A DNA stretch of 64,000 nucleotides from Glossina fuscipes (lineage: Eukaryota; Arthropoda; Insecta; Diptera; Glossinidae). The notes under the pieces were generated by a model. That model saw only the letters and a list, made by a program, of their open reading frames with translations. It searched no databases and was not told the DNA's origin. Of this stretch, positions 12,530 through 25,480 are shown one piece after another; position 1 is the first letter of the stretch; the number at the start of each line of letters is the position of its first letter. Where the stretch lies: the NCBI RefSeq assembly GCF_014805625.2, contig NW_023998431.1:1600886-1664885 (forward strand), given 5' to 3'. A program made the translations under genes and the position numbers.

Positions 12530-14620
12530 ATCAAAATTCATATTCCAAACCAGGAATTGGTGTTTTTATAGAATCCAATATCCCTCACGAACGCATAATC
12601 TAGGCTCACACGTGCAGGCCATAGTGAGGCAAATAATTTTAAACAAAAAGTTTGCGGTGCTTTCGCTCTATATCCCACCTTCGCAATCGTTTTCCCAGAA
12701 CACCATCTGGTGCTCAACAAAGAAAATTTTAAATTTTACAAGAAGACTTCATTCAAAGCAATTTCTGTATTTTAACCGATGGAACACCAACGCACTTCTC
12801 AACTCATCACACCTTCCCGTATATTGATTTAACATGTTGTTTTCCGGCACTTCTTCCTCTGGTTTCCTAGGCTACTTCATAATAATGATAACTTGCCAAT
12901 CATAATCGATCTTAACCTTTCAAACTCTGACTGTTACTCCGGTAAACTAAGTTAAATTCGTCATAGATAAAGCGGATCGGATAATTTACTCCTGACATGC
13001 CGAGTCATTTCCGAATTCAAAGCCAATTCACGGGAACTGCAACCATGGTGCTGCTATAATGTGTAAGGCCATTCGCACGACTGCTCATTTGTTTATTCCT
13101 CAATTAAACAGCTTTTTTAAACGAACTAGGCTTCCTTGCTGGAACAACACGCTTTCTCTATTGAGGAAATATTAAATGGATTTATGGCCTCGCTATAAAA
13201 GATATCCTAATCAAGATCAATTGTAATTATATAAAAGCGCTAATGCTCTAGTCAGGAAGGGATTACGAAAATCAAAGACACGCAGTTTTGAACCTTTTCG
13301 AAAAGAATTCACAGAAACACATCAATTAAAGTTGTGCGATACCAAACAACAGGCTCGGTGGGACTTCAAATTCGAAAGAAATCTCCGCCATCTGCATTCC
13401 GAATGGAACTTTAACTGACGCAGATGAGATTTCTAATTATTTTGAAAAAGTGTGGTGCGAATACTCCTCTGACTGCAACTTCTCCAGTGCTTTCATCGAA
13501 AACAAAAGGACTCCAATTTGTCTTTCAAATGCTGTTGAGAGAAGTGCCACGTTCCGGGAAAATTGTATATCTACCGTAGAGCTTGTCTCCCCAAATCGCA
13601 GGGGAGGGCACCTGCTCTAGATCGCATGTCATAGCAAATGATCAGTGATTTGTCTAATTCAAGTCAACAGAAATTATTGGGCCCCTATAATGCGGTGTTT
13701 TTAACTGGCCGTATATCTAGAGGGTGCATCGACGCTCTTTTACATGATGATTATTTTACAACTAAAACAATTTCTGAACGGAATCATGTACCAATTCTTT
13801 CAATTGATTTCGAAAAAGCATTTGACAGAGTTGGTGTTCGTCTTATTGTAAGCTTCATGAAGTCATGGAACGTTGGACCCAAATTCTTCAACTACATCGG
13901 ACGGTTAAAGTTAACAACCGTCTCTCTGATTTACTTCCACTAATCAATGGAATTCCACAAGGTTCTCCTCTTTTTGTCACGGTTTTTCAGATAAGTTTCA
14001 ATGAAATGAGTAAAATTCTTGAAATACACAGAGAATTAAAGATTGTCGCTACGCGAATGTATACATTTTTACAAAAGAAAAAGATAGCATGAAGGCAATC
14101 AACATCCTCGAATTTATTGTACGAGAGATCTTCACAAGAGCAAACTCCTCAGGGCCTAAAATTTCAACACAAAAATTAAAAAAGTGCACTTTCGTTGGAA
14201 AACACACTGTCTTCGGTCAAAAAATTCTATTTTAACAAGGGTGAATTTCATGCAATACGTTGGTTGTGGAAGCTATGCGCGCATTAATACTATTGCTTAT
14301 CTCACTGAAACGCTTGTTTTAATCAAGATTGATTATGGTTTGATAATTTATGGCAATAGCTGGAAATCTAACGTCAATATGCTTAAACCGGTCTATCACC
14401 AAGCCCTTAGAGCAAGTTGCTATGCTTTTCGGACGACGCCCATCAACAATATTATAATTGAAAATGGTCTCCCAACTTTAGAAAATGGACTTTATGAGTT
14501 AAAAGCTAAAAAAGTCCCCAAACTGCTTAATTTAAACAAATCTATTCGCGGTAAAGATGTGAAAAGGATTATTATTGCGAAGAAAATTCGAAAGTCGCCA
14601 TCAGCAATTGGCTATTGATT
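12530..14620 (+). pseudogene. I-like LINE ORF2 remnant (endonuclease, RT)
   Basis: Endonuclease traces include GIGVFIESNIPHERI near 12,550-12,600, ALSLYIPPSQSF near 12,655, TDGTPTHF-like residues near 12,780 and a DNLPIIIDL motif near 12,890 (normally SDHFPI). RT traces at 13,640-14,090 show ILSIDFEKAFDRV, holding the first catalytic Asp region, then GIPQGSPLFVT and FNEMSKI. The YADD box that should follow is absent, replaced by unrelated sequence after a break. The post-RT part at 14,184-14,618 is open for 144 codons, with KIDYGLIIYGNSW and YHQALRASCYAFRTTPI, typical of I-clade ORF2. At least four frame changes are needed to read it through. Confidence 0.8.
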
Positions 14621-14689
14621 TGTATGTCACAAAGGAACAATTCCGTTCGCTGTTCAATTTTCAATAAAACTCCATTAACCTATAGCCGC

Positions 14690-14940
14690 TATTAACCATC
14701 AAGTGGAGTCATGGCAAATTGCAGGATTGTGTTTGCTGTTCATATAGGAGAACAGAAGGAACTTATAATGTTTTTTACACATCTATTAGCTATCTTAGAG
14801 AAAGAGAGAGGAATGGCTACAAATAAGAGGGAAATTATTATTATTATTATTAATTTCGCCAGAGAAATAAATTCTAAGACTAAACTCTTAAAAGCACTAG
14901 CATCTAAGGCTATCGGCTTAAATAGGGAAATTAACTGACG
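14690..14940 (+). pseudogene. Possible RNase H remnant of the I-like LINE
   Basis: I-clade ORF2 normally ends in an RNase H domain that removes element RNA from the hybrid. The frame here (75 codons) has FAVHIGEQKELI, then LLAILEKERGMATNKREII, resembling the 'AELLAI...NKKIIIITDS' core of RNase H. The TDS Asp is not present, replaced by an isoleucine run from an ATT repeat. Position right after the post-RT domain supports the reading, but similarity is weak. Confidence 0.35.
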
Positions 14941-15639
14941 AAATTCTCATTAAATTCAATTTCAACGACAAAATCTTAAGGTTAAGGAAATGTCAGCATC
15001 GAATCGATGTTTTGTTACTCCATTTCTTTTGCATTTCCATGAAAGATTAATCGATTGAAAAAATTTGTCGAAAAGAAAAACAATCATTATAGAAGGCAAA
15101 ACGCCAAACGCCTCGTGGAGGATATGAGAAAAACATCGCTATATCTCTCTCTCTCTCTCTTTCTCCCTATATTTACAAATATACATATGCAACTTATAGA
15201 ATCGCTACATTTTTATTACTTAATGTAATGACTTAGGCAACAGCTTCTTTGCATAAATTCTTTTAGTGTTTGTAAGTTTTTAATAAATTATTAATTAATC
15301 ATATAAGTTGCTAAGGAATATATTTTACATTTACTATAATTGCATAAACTATTTGAATGTTTTGGATTTTATTTACACGTAAAATTCATCTAAAATAAAT
15401 TAATAGCATGGAACTGACCCTTAGAAATAAATCGTATACTAAATATTATTAATAATTATTAAAAGGTATTTAAAGAAAAATGAGCAAAAAATATAAAGAA
15501 CAAAAGAGCAGAGAACGAAAAGAAAAAGCATGTGCACATTTAGCAAAAGGGCACACCCACAGTCGACGCAATTCCATTGCAAACATGCAAAAGCTTGGCA
15601 ACCGCTGATATTGGAAAAATCTAATTCAATTTTCGAATT
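14941..15639. other. Gene-free spacer
   Basis: AT-rich, with a short (CT)n run at about 15,145-15,165. No coding or RNA signal was seen. Confidence 0.5.
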
Positions 15640-17250
15640 CTATGAAGCTAATCCAGATACGACATGGATATTTAGGAGAGCTGATCTGATAGCTTTTATT
15701 GAATCCGATATTGAGATTAAATTATAGATGTCACATAGATTTTGGCAACGGTCTCTAAAACTATTAAAAAGTTCGTAATTATTAAGCTTTGAGAAAGTAA
15801 GTTTCCTAGAGAAACGGTTCGGGACATTGAAATTTAACTCTATCATTTATTAACTTAGTTAAGAAGGAAACACCGACGATAAATCTACGTTTGTCAAGTA
15901 ACGTTAAAGCTAACAAAAACCATCTGTCTTCATAAGCAGGTAAAGAGAGAAGCAGATCCTAACCAAAATTTCTAAGGACAATAAGCAGAAATTGGTGTTG
16001 AATGGATTCTAATGAATCTACATAGCACCTATAGGCAAGCGACCACACAACAGAGGCATACCCAGGTATGCCTCATGTTCATCGAATTCTTTAGCTGAAA
16101 TTAAAAACCATTTCTGATTATTTGCGAATCGATGATATTATTAGTATTGAATGGAGTCCTTTTTTGAGAATGGAAGCTTATTACATCTTTTCAATTGTAA
16201 TTTGATGAAATTTAGTGAGCACCATGTAACCAAGTTGCCTAAATCAGATTAAACGGGATACGATGGCGATTCCAAGGTAAAAGAAGAAAACAGTTTAATA
16301 TCGTCATCGCTGGACTTAATCACCGAAGGGAGATCAGTGATTAGAAAGGGTCCTAAATGACCACCTTGACCGATATCTGCTATCAAGGGGAATTGATCAG
16401 ACGTAATGAATTTAAACAAACACCTAAACAATTTGTTATGGAGACAAGAGATTATCGATCTTAAGCGAAGCTTAAAGATCAACAATTTATGGCTAACCAA
16501 ATCAAAAGCTTCACTAGAATCATACGAGAACCACTAGAGAAAGCCTTGCAAACTCTAAGAGTTTCGTAACGTTTGATCTTCCTTTTAGTCATGCTGAAAT
16601 GGGGAAATATAGATTTTGATAGCGAAAGTTGTTCACTGGTAACAATTCGTTCAAACAATTTACAGTTCTCAACCAGATGTCTTCTTCTGCCTTCGTGAAT
16701 TGGAAGGAAGCTGCTCTTACCATATGAAGAAAGCATAAAAATCTTTGAGATAACAACACATAATTCGTCAGAGCATGACTTGAGAATACATGATAAAATG
16801 TCGTCAGGCCCAGGCACACAAATAAATATATGAGTGCCCTTAAACCCTGAAATACGTCATATTCTGAAATACACAAATGCAAAGTAGAAACCGAATTTGT
16901 GAATTGGTATGGGTAATTATCAATTAAGTCGGAATTAGCAATAGAGAAATTTTGCCGCAAGTATTCTGCAAAGAAATTGAAAGTTTGGATATCACTCAAC
17001 GCTTCGGAGTCATTAAAGAAGGTGAAGGAGGGACATATGAGCATTCTTCTTTTCGAGTTAACAACTTTATAAATAGGTATGTGATTATTATGAAGCGAAG
17101 ATTTTACCGTTGGAAGGTAACTATGATAACTTTGATGGTTGAAGTAAGTGAATATATGTTTCATAGAAAGGTTAACGAAATAGTCGCCTAGCAGAAAAAG
17201 TCAAGCATAATATGCGAGCCAGAATGATTTATTTAACAAGATATCAGTAT
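15640..17250 (-). pseudogene. LINE copy 2 ORF2 remnant (RT and C-terminal domain)
   Basis: Read on the minus strand from right to left: a linker with FFAEYLRQNFS (16,589-17,164, 191 codons open), a PGPDDILSCIL motif (16,750-16,817) of the RT palm start, a LVENCKLFERIVT segment, and at 16,249-16,500 the GQGGHLGPFLITDLPSV segment (normally 'VPQGSHLGPLLF..NDLP') followed by DDDIKLFSSF, a damaged YADDVKLF catalytic box. The C-terminal domain at 15,840-16,075 gives YASVVWSLAYRC and LESIQHQFLLIVLRNFG, a well-known LINE motif, followed by NFNVPNRFSRKLTF in another frame. Multiple frame changes make it non-functional. Confidence 0.8.
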
Positions 17251-17340
17251 TTTCCGTCGGAAATAAAATCGTAAAAGAAAAGCTAGCTATAGTTTGGGAT
17301 GGAGATAACTTAAAAATACTAGCACGACTTTTACAGGAAC

Positions 17341-18175
17341 CTAACTTTTTATGTTATCACTTGACCTGTTCGGGGACAGTCTCGATACAAACGTTGATAT
17401 GCGCGGCGAGACTGCTGTCAAGAAGGCATCATTCGTACTGAACACGTTAGGACCTAAGGGTTGAGAATTTTGAGATGAGGAAAAAATAGAGGGATAGACT
17501 CTGCTTGCGTGTGTAACTTGGTGCTCTGTAGCTGCACTACATGAGCTAGGGGGAAAGGGGGATCTATCACTTTTATTTAGATATTTTTGAAGTTTGGACT
17601 GAATATGACTCTCGAGACGAGACCAACTACCGTTGAGCATCAGCTGATAGCTGATATGAAGGAGGTTGCTCGACTTAATAATCTTATTAGGTAATTAGCT
17701 TATTAGCTTTCAAAGGAAGAAATGTGTTATCCAACGTAAGCATAAAGCCCTCGTTATGTATGCAGGATTTGACGATCATAGATCAAAAAGTACGTCGATG
17801 CCGATAATGGAGGTGGTAGACCAACACAAACATATATGCTAAACATATGCGAGGTGAAAAACCGCAAGCTACGCCACAATTTATTCTTATACACATTTGA
17901 GGAGATGGTGAGTGCTCTAACTAGCGGCATTCATCGAACATCGTTTTAATTTTTTCAAATTTCTCGCACATCTTTCCCAGTCTGCATTAGAAGCTTATAA
18001 AAATCGACGTCTCGCTGTAATCTTTTCGTTTGATCCAAGACTGCGTATGCAGCGCGGCCACTAATAACCGTACATATCATGAGGCACTAACGCTCGCAAA
18101 ACCAACAACTCATGAAGTGATCAAACTCGAGGCCCGTTTTGACGCGACATGATGTAAATAAACAATCAATATTGG
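17341..18175 (-). pseudogene. LINE copy 2 ORF1 remnant
   Basis: The C-terminal part is open at 17,341-17,640 (99 codons) and ends in a Ser/Pro-rich tail like copy 1. The region at 17,900-17,990 matches the 'GAGTGCTCTA...ATCGAACAT' block of copy 1 (3,820-3,850) and copy 3. The N-terminal finger region at about 18,010-18,170 is recognisable only as DNA-level similarity; the frame is broken. Same role as in the other copies: an RNA-binding partner for the element. Confidence 0.6.
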
Positions 18176-18502
18176 AAGATGACAGACAAAATAGAAACAA
18201 AATAAAAAAGGAAAAAATTAATCCAACTATTCACAAAAATACCACACAAAATTCGCACTATTGAGCAAAGAGAAAATTGTAAACGATGCAAACCAACGCA
18301 GATGTTGGAAATCAAGGAACAAACTCAGCCAAGTAAAATAAGAACAAATTAGAAAATAATGCAAAAGCACAGCAAGGAACAAATTATCTACCAACCTGCC
18401 AAATTGATCTAAAGACAAACTTTGAACACAATAAATAACACGAAGCAAAAGGCACTTCAAATGTAAAGCCACGAATGTAATCTAAAACAAACCAAATTCA
18501 CC

Positions 18503-18533
<31 letters not shown>

Positions 18534-19066
18534 CTTGACGAGAGCACCAAGTAACTTTATAGTCAAAGTAAAATTCGATTAATATCAACTTGTATAATTA
18601 TTTAGCCCTTACAGCCCTTTAATACAATAAAAGAGAAAAGAGTTTAGAAAATCTAGAAGCAAGAGAAAAACACACCGCAGAGCGCGCGGACAGAATTTTC
18701 AAACTATAAGACGCATTCGTTATCCTAATTATCCCTTTTACGTTCCTCCTTCCTTGATACAAAAGCAAAGAGATAAAGAAAAACAAATGAATCTGTCCCT
18801 AAAAAATCATACAAGCAACCAATTCGAAAATATACGATGTATGATGAGAATAGGAAATCTTCTCCACTGCAAAAACAATTTTCTTATTTTCAATTGCGTC
18901 ATAATAGCGAAATATTATTTACCTATTTAATCACATACAACATTCACTAATTAGCAGTCACGAATTAAAATTAGAATGAAATACATTTAATTATGTTATA
19001 TCAAAGAGAGAAAAAATACAAAAAAAAGGATATATTAATAATAAAAAAAAAATAAATAAATAAAGA

Positions 19067-19440
19067 ACAAGTAAAAATAGTATAGTGAGAAAAGGCGCAC
19101 GACTCGAACTAAATACCCTGCACAACTTTCATAAAGCATTTATTCATATAACGACTTTTCAGAATAAAGACTTATATGAGAAATGATCGAAAGAATGGTT
19201 CCATTCGAACCATTTTTAATAGCGGTCGGAGCGTTCACCAAAATATTTCGAAAATTGTCGCCTGTAGGCTGAGGATATGAATACATTTACAAACACCAGG
19301 CCGACATACGTGAATCTATCGGTATAATGAAAGGTGAATCTATTTCAAGCCCTTCTGGACGTTGCATACGTCTCTACACGCTTAATATGCCCATGCACCA
19401 CAAGTGGTGTAGATTATAATAAAATTATAGCTTATGTTTA
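19067..19440 (+). repeat. Short dispersed repeat, family B copy 2
   Basis: Left end GAACAAGTAAAAATAG at about 19,064; core CGCCTGTAGGCTGAGGATATGAATAC shared with 5.4 kb in shorter matching blocks; right end with the palindrome CACCACAAGTGGTG at 19,396-19,409 (6-bp arms, 2-base loop). No coding frame of its own. Confidence 0.7.
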
Positions 19441-22311
19441 TTCAGTGACAATTAAAATTAAAAAACAAAAATACTGAAAAAAATAATAAAATGAAAGGCC
19501 ACACAAGTAACGCGGGGCGGCAGCAACACCTTCGATACATATAAGTAATGCACTAAAATCAAAAAACATATTCAACGAAGAGGTTAATATTATACAATAA
19601 CTTTGCGAAAGGAGCATGATAGCTAAGAATAACCATTTATATGTGTTCGAATTTCTATGTATAGACAAAAACACATATATACGTGGCAAATTTGAAGGTA
19701 TATAAGGCACAAAGCTCGGCAACTGTAACGGAAGCATCAATTAATTTTAAGAGGTTGTCGCTTAACGGATTAAATTGATTTGGAAATTTCGTTTTTGTTT
19801 TTTTTATATCGAATACTATGACAGTCCTGTTAATCGGAGTATAACTTTAGGAGGGAGAACCTTTGAAAAGTTGCTATTTCTACCTTAGCTACTAGTAACA
19901 CAGCGAACAATAACCGCCTTTGGCACAAAACTATACTTTTGATAACCAGCGACTGGGTTTCTAACAATCGATTGCATGAATCTTATTGAACACGCTTCCT
20001 TCATATAGATATGACAAATGGGTAAAAGAACATTCTTTTACTATTTGAATAAAACTATTTTTACGGTGTAGACTCCAACAACAATCGTGCGAAAAGCTTA
20101 ATCTTCATTTTTTTTAAAATTTTCAATCCTTCCTCTAATTAGGAGCTGTACCTAAGGGCTTAGCTCCTTGTACATTGAATTTCACGGGAGAAAAGTCCTC
20201 CTAGATAATCCGAGTGCAGGTCTACACAATGACACGCGTAACAGCGATAATCCTGATTGTCTGAAAACTATGGCATCCGTGGAGGTCAGCGCATCGATCA
20301 CAGAGCTAAGTCATGTGCGCAAAGAATAAGCGCTTGCGCTTTAATGTACAAGGAATGACTGCGTAAAAACGTTGTGCACATAATGCATATGAAAATTCGG
20401 AGTAATAGTGAACAATTGGATCCAGACGCATGCACAAAGTGTAGCCTTATGAATGTTGTTTGCGAAAAGTTGACATGAAAACGACGAGTGCCGGGTACTT
20501 TGCGGAATTTGGACCATATTCGAACCCTCATACCTGGTACCCTAGCAAGCGCCCTCTTAGTTGCATAACGATCTTGCAAACAGGAGGTGCCAGTCACTGA
20601 CTAAATATAATTCATAAAATATATAGGATTTAATTAAATTAAGCCATCGAGCACAAAGTGTGGACATTAACCTCGTATCTCATGGAACGATTAACGAAAT
20701 CTGAATGACGCACATTTTCTTTTTCATCTATAGCGTGATCATAAGGAAGTTTAAACGGAACCTCGGACCTTAAAAAGCAAAGCAAATTTTTCTAAGCAAA
20801 AACGAAAAATCAATGTCTTCCTTCATTAATTTTGATGGTGCAATGAATGCAATAGAATCCATGCAACACGGAGAAAGTGAATTATTTTCGTACGAATTAT
20901 ACAACACAAGAGTAATTTTAAGCCCCAACCACTAGCGCCACGGGTATAGCGTATAAGCTCTTAATTATTTAGAGGTCATCGTAGTTCTTCGATCACTTTT
21001 TTACAAATTCTAGGAAATCTTTTGCCTTATTAAGCGATAAAGATGAAAAGTCATGGTTTCTTTTCTTTTTTTTTTTTTTGTAAATTCAATAGTTGTTCAT
21101 CGGTACGATCTGTAAAAAATGTATATTTTTTACATATATGAACATTCGAATTTAGCAGATTAATTTCACATAATTTCACAAAAATTAATTCAACAAATTA
21201 ATCACATCTCGATTAATTATTTCAAACTCTTCTGTTACGAACAACAGGATAAAACAACTTAGCGTTGTCTACAAACATCAATACAATGCAGCGATTAATG
21301 ACAGACGGGAAATGGTTAATGAACGTTATAAAACGGGTCGTTCTCATATGTATAACTATTTTGTGAAGCCTAGATGGAGCAGATATTAATTTAGAATACA
21401 AACGCGGTATTTGAATTACTAGGACAAACCATTCTGAACAATGAAGACCGCAGAACTCTAGCTCTTATTAACTTAATGCTACTGTAATCAAGATGTAATC
21501 ACACAAAATATTTCTCATTTATCGTTCGGGGGTCTATTATTAATACTTTTAAAATACTCTTGGAGCATTAAGCGTCGCTTGCGTGAAGCTATAAATTGGG
21601 CAGTCAACTCTTGCTTCTTCCATTCCAAAATATACTTCGGAACGTTTCAATGGTACTTATAAACTATCTCACCAAAAATTATGAGTCTATGATTCACCTC
21701 GGAATGCATTCTTCCAGATAAGAGTAAAAAACCGTTGGTATAAAATTTGATGCAGATATCCGTTAGAATACTAATAACTTAACTCGATAAAGTCGTGCAA
21801 TTTAAATGAAATATTTTTATCGCCTTTTGGGAGCAGTATTGCATGCAATTTTATTTCAGTTCTAAATTAAATTTGAAGACTGAGAAAAATGTTCATTTAA
21901 AGTGAAAAGCCCTGATGACGAAAGATAATTCTAGTGCACGTTTCACATCAACGATACTTATTATGACTTAATATTGAAAGTCAGAAAACTACAATGGATT
22001 TAACTTAACCTATACGTATGTGCGTACGTACGTCGATTATAGGCTAAAAAATTAGTGAACTCATTGTCGGTGTTGTCCCAAAAGTTTTTAAAACTACTGA
22101 AATTTTCGAACTGAAAAGCAGAAAGAAAGTTAAAAATATTTTCAACACACCGCGCATGCAGCACAAAGACCAAATAGACGATAGATACGTGGATCGATAA
22201 AAGATAAAAAACGCTAGCGATGTATGGACGGATCTGTTAGCGCTTCCTGAACCGTTAATATGAAACACTATTACTTAATTAATATGCTTTAGTAAGCAAC
22301 GATATTGAATA

Positions 22312-22342
<31 letters not shown>

Positions 22343-25300
22343 GCCAATGTATGTAATAACATTAGCTATAAAAGGTAACCAGAAAGAGAATTAAAAAGGC
22401 TGTTCAAGTAATCACCTTGCTCTATAACTGCCGGCAATTGCCTAGAGACCTCTATAAAAATAAGGCCAATTTTCTTCTCAAACTACGTACAGGATCGTGA
22501 AAGAATGTTAAGGTCATTGCAATAACGTATTCCAATATAAACTGAAGGGATAATAAGCCATCGTTTGTCCAAAGAGGCGGTTAAATGTGTGTGATAATAT
22601 AAAGGTGTTCCTACTTGACCCAGAAGATAGTTGTTGTTCTATTAAAAAGTTGGCTGAATGTTTTACGTTGTGATTGTTGCATATTTAAATAATTTCTCGC
22701 ATGAGAGTTTCAAATATCAAAACCATTCTTTTAATCTTGGTAACGTACGTACGTAGTAAGTTAGATTTCTAATTATATTAAGTAAAAAAAATGCAGATTA
22801 GATTTATCATTTTGAATTTATTAAACATCTTCGCAGCCTCGTCAAGTTAATCGTCGTCAAGTTAATCGTCGTAAAACGTCCTATCCAATCATTAATACTA
22901 AAATATGCGTAATATTTTAACAGTGGCGGTGATCTACTGTCGGTTTAGCGACCCTGTCCTGCATTCCGACTATCGTTGAAAGAAATTGGAGCGGTAATTA
23001 GTGCCCGTCGACACTCTTTCGCAAGTGTTTGCCTTCACTCATAAACAAATCGGTTCTCCTAACAGAAGTAAAACGCGTTCTCACGTAATTGGCTATATAT
23101 AAGTACATACATATTTGTATCGTTTGTTATGAATTACTTATTCGTAAAAAATGTCGCTTTGGTTTTGTTAAATGGAAAACAGCTAATGAGATAGAAGTGA
23201 TTTCATGAAATAGAAACAAAATAACAGTTACGTAATAAACGACAAGATGAGCCATTCACCATTCCTTGCTGATAAAGGCAATATATGAATCATTATCCGA
23301 AAGAGATCTGCATATTAGACTGTCATGCAGAGAAATCGAATAGGTGAACAAGCGTCAAGCATTTGGAAAAGTTTTCAAAATTCCTTCCGTTATGAAAGAA
23401 AATATTTGAAAAGTGTTTTTTTTTTTCGTTCTTATTACTTTTTTTTTTTGTGGCAATTCGCGTTTTGACCACGATATTTTCAATTCTTCAGGTTCTAAGG
23501 CTTGGCTTACTATCTGAAATTTATGGGATTTTATTCGCTTGCTTGAATTAATTGGTCTGTGAGAAATACGGAAATCGGATCTGCAAAGATTTTTAATGAT
23601 TGGTTTCATTACTACTCTAGAAGTTGCTTTAAAAAGTATTAACAATAAGAAAGATAACGTCACTGAAAATATCAAACATTCCATACATACATCAGTGAGC
23701 AACTATTTATTCACCAAAGTAGAATAAGTTCTTGTATGCTACGACATTTTGAGACACTCTAAGCATATACGCAGCGAGACTTGAACATGAATGTCATGCA
23801 GTTATATTACACTTACTTCATTCACCCTACTTTGTATTTGTTGAAAATGCGAATGAAATTATTACGATTGCCGTAGAACCTATATTAACTTAACTGATTC
23901 CACCTACACCTAATAGGTGCTAGCAACACACTTTTATTCATACAGCGAATAATAGGTAAGAAATCTACATTAGACTTGAAAAAACTTTTATTTACGGAAA
24001 ATTTGAAATGATTTTCTCGGCTAAGCAAGCAAGTTAATCGGCCGATCATGTACAATGAAAAGGTTTTGTTGTTATTAGGCAAAGTAACACAGTTGATATT
24101 TTGCGTTCCATCACTGTGACCAATGATTACAAGATCTGTAATGAGCATTAGTATGAATCGAAAAAAAAAAAAATAAAAATATATATATATATATAATAAA
24201 TATATTTAATGTAGCGGTAATGAAGAAAAATATACGAATTTTATTTAGCAATAGCTACAACCGAGTAGTCATTACTAATATTTAATGTTCTAAAAAAAAA
24301 AAAAAAATAGCATGGGATAGGTGTATGGGTTTGTTTGCTTTAAAGTATTTCCTTTAAAAGGTGCTTTATTAAGACATTAAAACAATTAAAAATTAATGGC
24401 AAAAATAATAAACACAATATGGAGACAATTTAATAGCATACGACAAGACATTTGAGGGCAAAATACAATACAGCTTTAGCTACGGCCGAGTATAAAAATT
24501 ACATTAAAAGTCGAATAAATTGTGTTGATATGACGTTCAAGTTACACAAAACTTTAACGTGTATGTTTGTTGCTCTACGCATGATTTGGAAAAAAAAAAG
24601 ATAAGGAAAAATAAGTGAAAAAACTGTGCCTCGGTTAAGGCGAAACTTGGATGGCCACTACGTAAAGGAAATACAGAAATATTTTGCGTACATTGTAAGT
24701 CAAATACAAAGATTTAGGGTTTTAAGACTAGTTGTTGCTATAAAGACATCGTATATCATGGTGCCCGGTTAGTGTAGGAAATGAAAACGTTTAACGAGCC
24801 ACGCCAGGTATAGTCATCCGCTTATTCGCTGAAACTGAACGCATGTTACTATATCAAAATCATTGCTTTTTAACGATTTGCCGGTCAATAGCTCGCGTGC
24901 GAATGAATAAAGGTAAGGTCTTAGTGAATGATACTTCCCTATAAAATAAGACGACCCGATTCGTTCGAGTGCGACATGACGTATTATTTCATTAAATCTG
25001 TATACATGTGAAAAGCATTTCATTTTTATAATTTGATCTGTGAAATTGTGAGCAAGATGATCAACTTACTAAAACGGCCCGTAGCCAACAAATTCACTTC
25101 TCTTAACCTTCTGCACTTTAACTGGGTATTGGCGTGAGAATGTTACGAAGCGTCCGCATTCATTTGAAGTTTTTTTTATAAATGCTCGCGTTAACGTGAT
25201 TAGCGTCACCTGTTTCACGATTAATCCTTTAACAATATCGCTTGAAAACTTGAATGCCTTAGCGATGTGTTTTCAGTAAAACCATCCTATCCACAAAAAT

Positions 25301-25480
25301 GCCGATTTATGGAAAAGTCCATTAAATGCAACTTTGGATTCGTAGTCCATTCGTATTCGTTCCGCTCACTTGATTCATCCGCGTATATGGTAACAATAAT
25401 CTACAATAAATAAACATAATAATCAAAATCTGCATATTGACGCAATGTAAATTCGACAATCTAATCTGTATTGTATTGTA
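19441..25480. other. Six-kilobase stretch without a supported gene
   Basis: Contains scattered open frames of 65-115 codons (minus: 19,438-19,740; 20,298-20,597; 23,355-23,702; 23,885-24,148; 24,814-25,023), none with a recognised motif. The segment at 20,290-20,600 is clearly less AT-rich than its flanks. (AT)n tracts lie at about 22,309-22,328 and 24,179-24,195; poly-T or poly-A runs lie at about 21,068-21,080, 23,417-23,427 and 24,292-24,307. Confidence 0.5.

Larger units (their letters stand above)
11590..14940 (+). mobile_element. I-clade LINE retrotransposon (dead)
   Basis: One degraded I-element-like non-LTR retrotransposon on the plus strand. In order it shows an ORF1 (gag) N-terminal part, a CCHC zinc-knuckle region, an AP endonuclease, an RT thumb-side linker, RT with the GIPQGSPL motif, a post-RT conserved domain and a probable RNase H. 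That order and the GIPQGSPLFVT plus IDYGLIIYG motifs fit the I clade, known from the Drosophila I element. Every part is frameshifted or interrupted and the YADD catalytic box is missing, so it cannot move by itself. I did not find a TAA-repeat tail. Confidence 0.8.
15640..18720 (-). mobile_element. CR1/Jockey-type LINE, copy 2 (dead, internal deletion)
   Basis: A second minus-strand copy of the family at 1.7-4.6 kb. It reaches further: the 3' part of ORF2 is kept (15,640-16,075) and the 5' leader near 18,670-18,710 shows the same GCGCGC-rich block. Between ORF1 and ORF2 the endonuclease N-terminus is missing, so ORF1 (from 17,341) almost touches the linker near 17,250. A poly-A run (read on plus) at about 18,503-18,526 lies in the leader. 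Stops and frameshifts are frequent. Confidence 0.75.

Noticed and set aside
19438..19740. 100-codon minus-strand frame rich in hydrophobic residues
   Set aside because: Hydrophobic content follows from AT-rich minus-strand codons; no signal or family evidence.
23355..24148. Minus-strand open frames of 115 and 87 codons
   Set aside because: No motif, AT-rich, partly made of simple sequence; length is within chance for this base composition.
24814..25023. 69-codon minus-strand frame with a plausible amino-acid mix
   Set aside because: Too short, no splice context and no recognised family.
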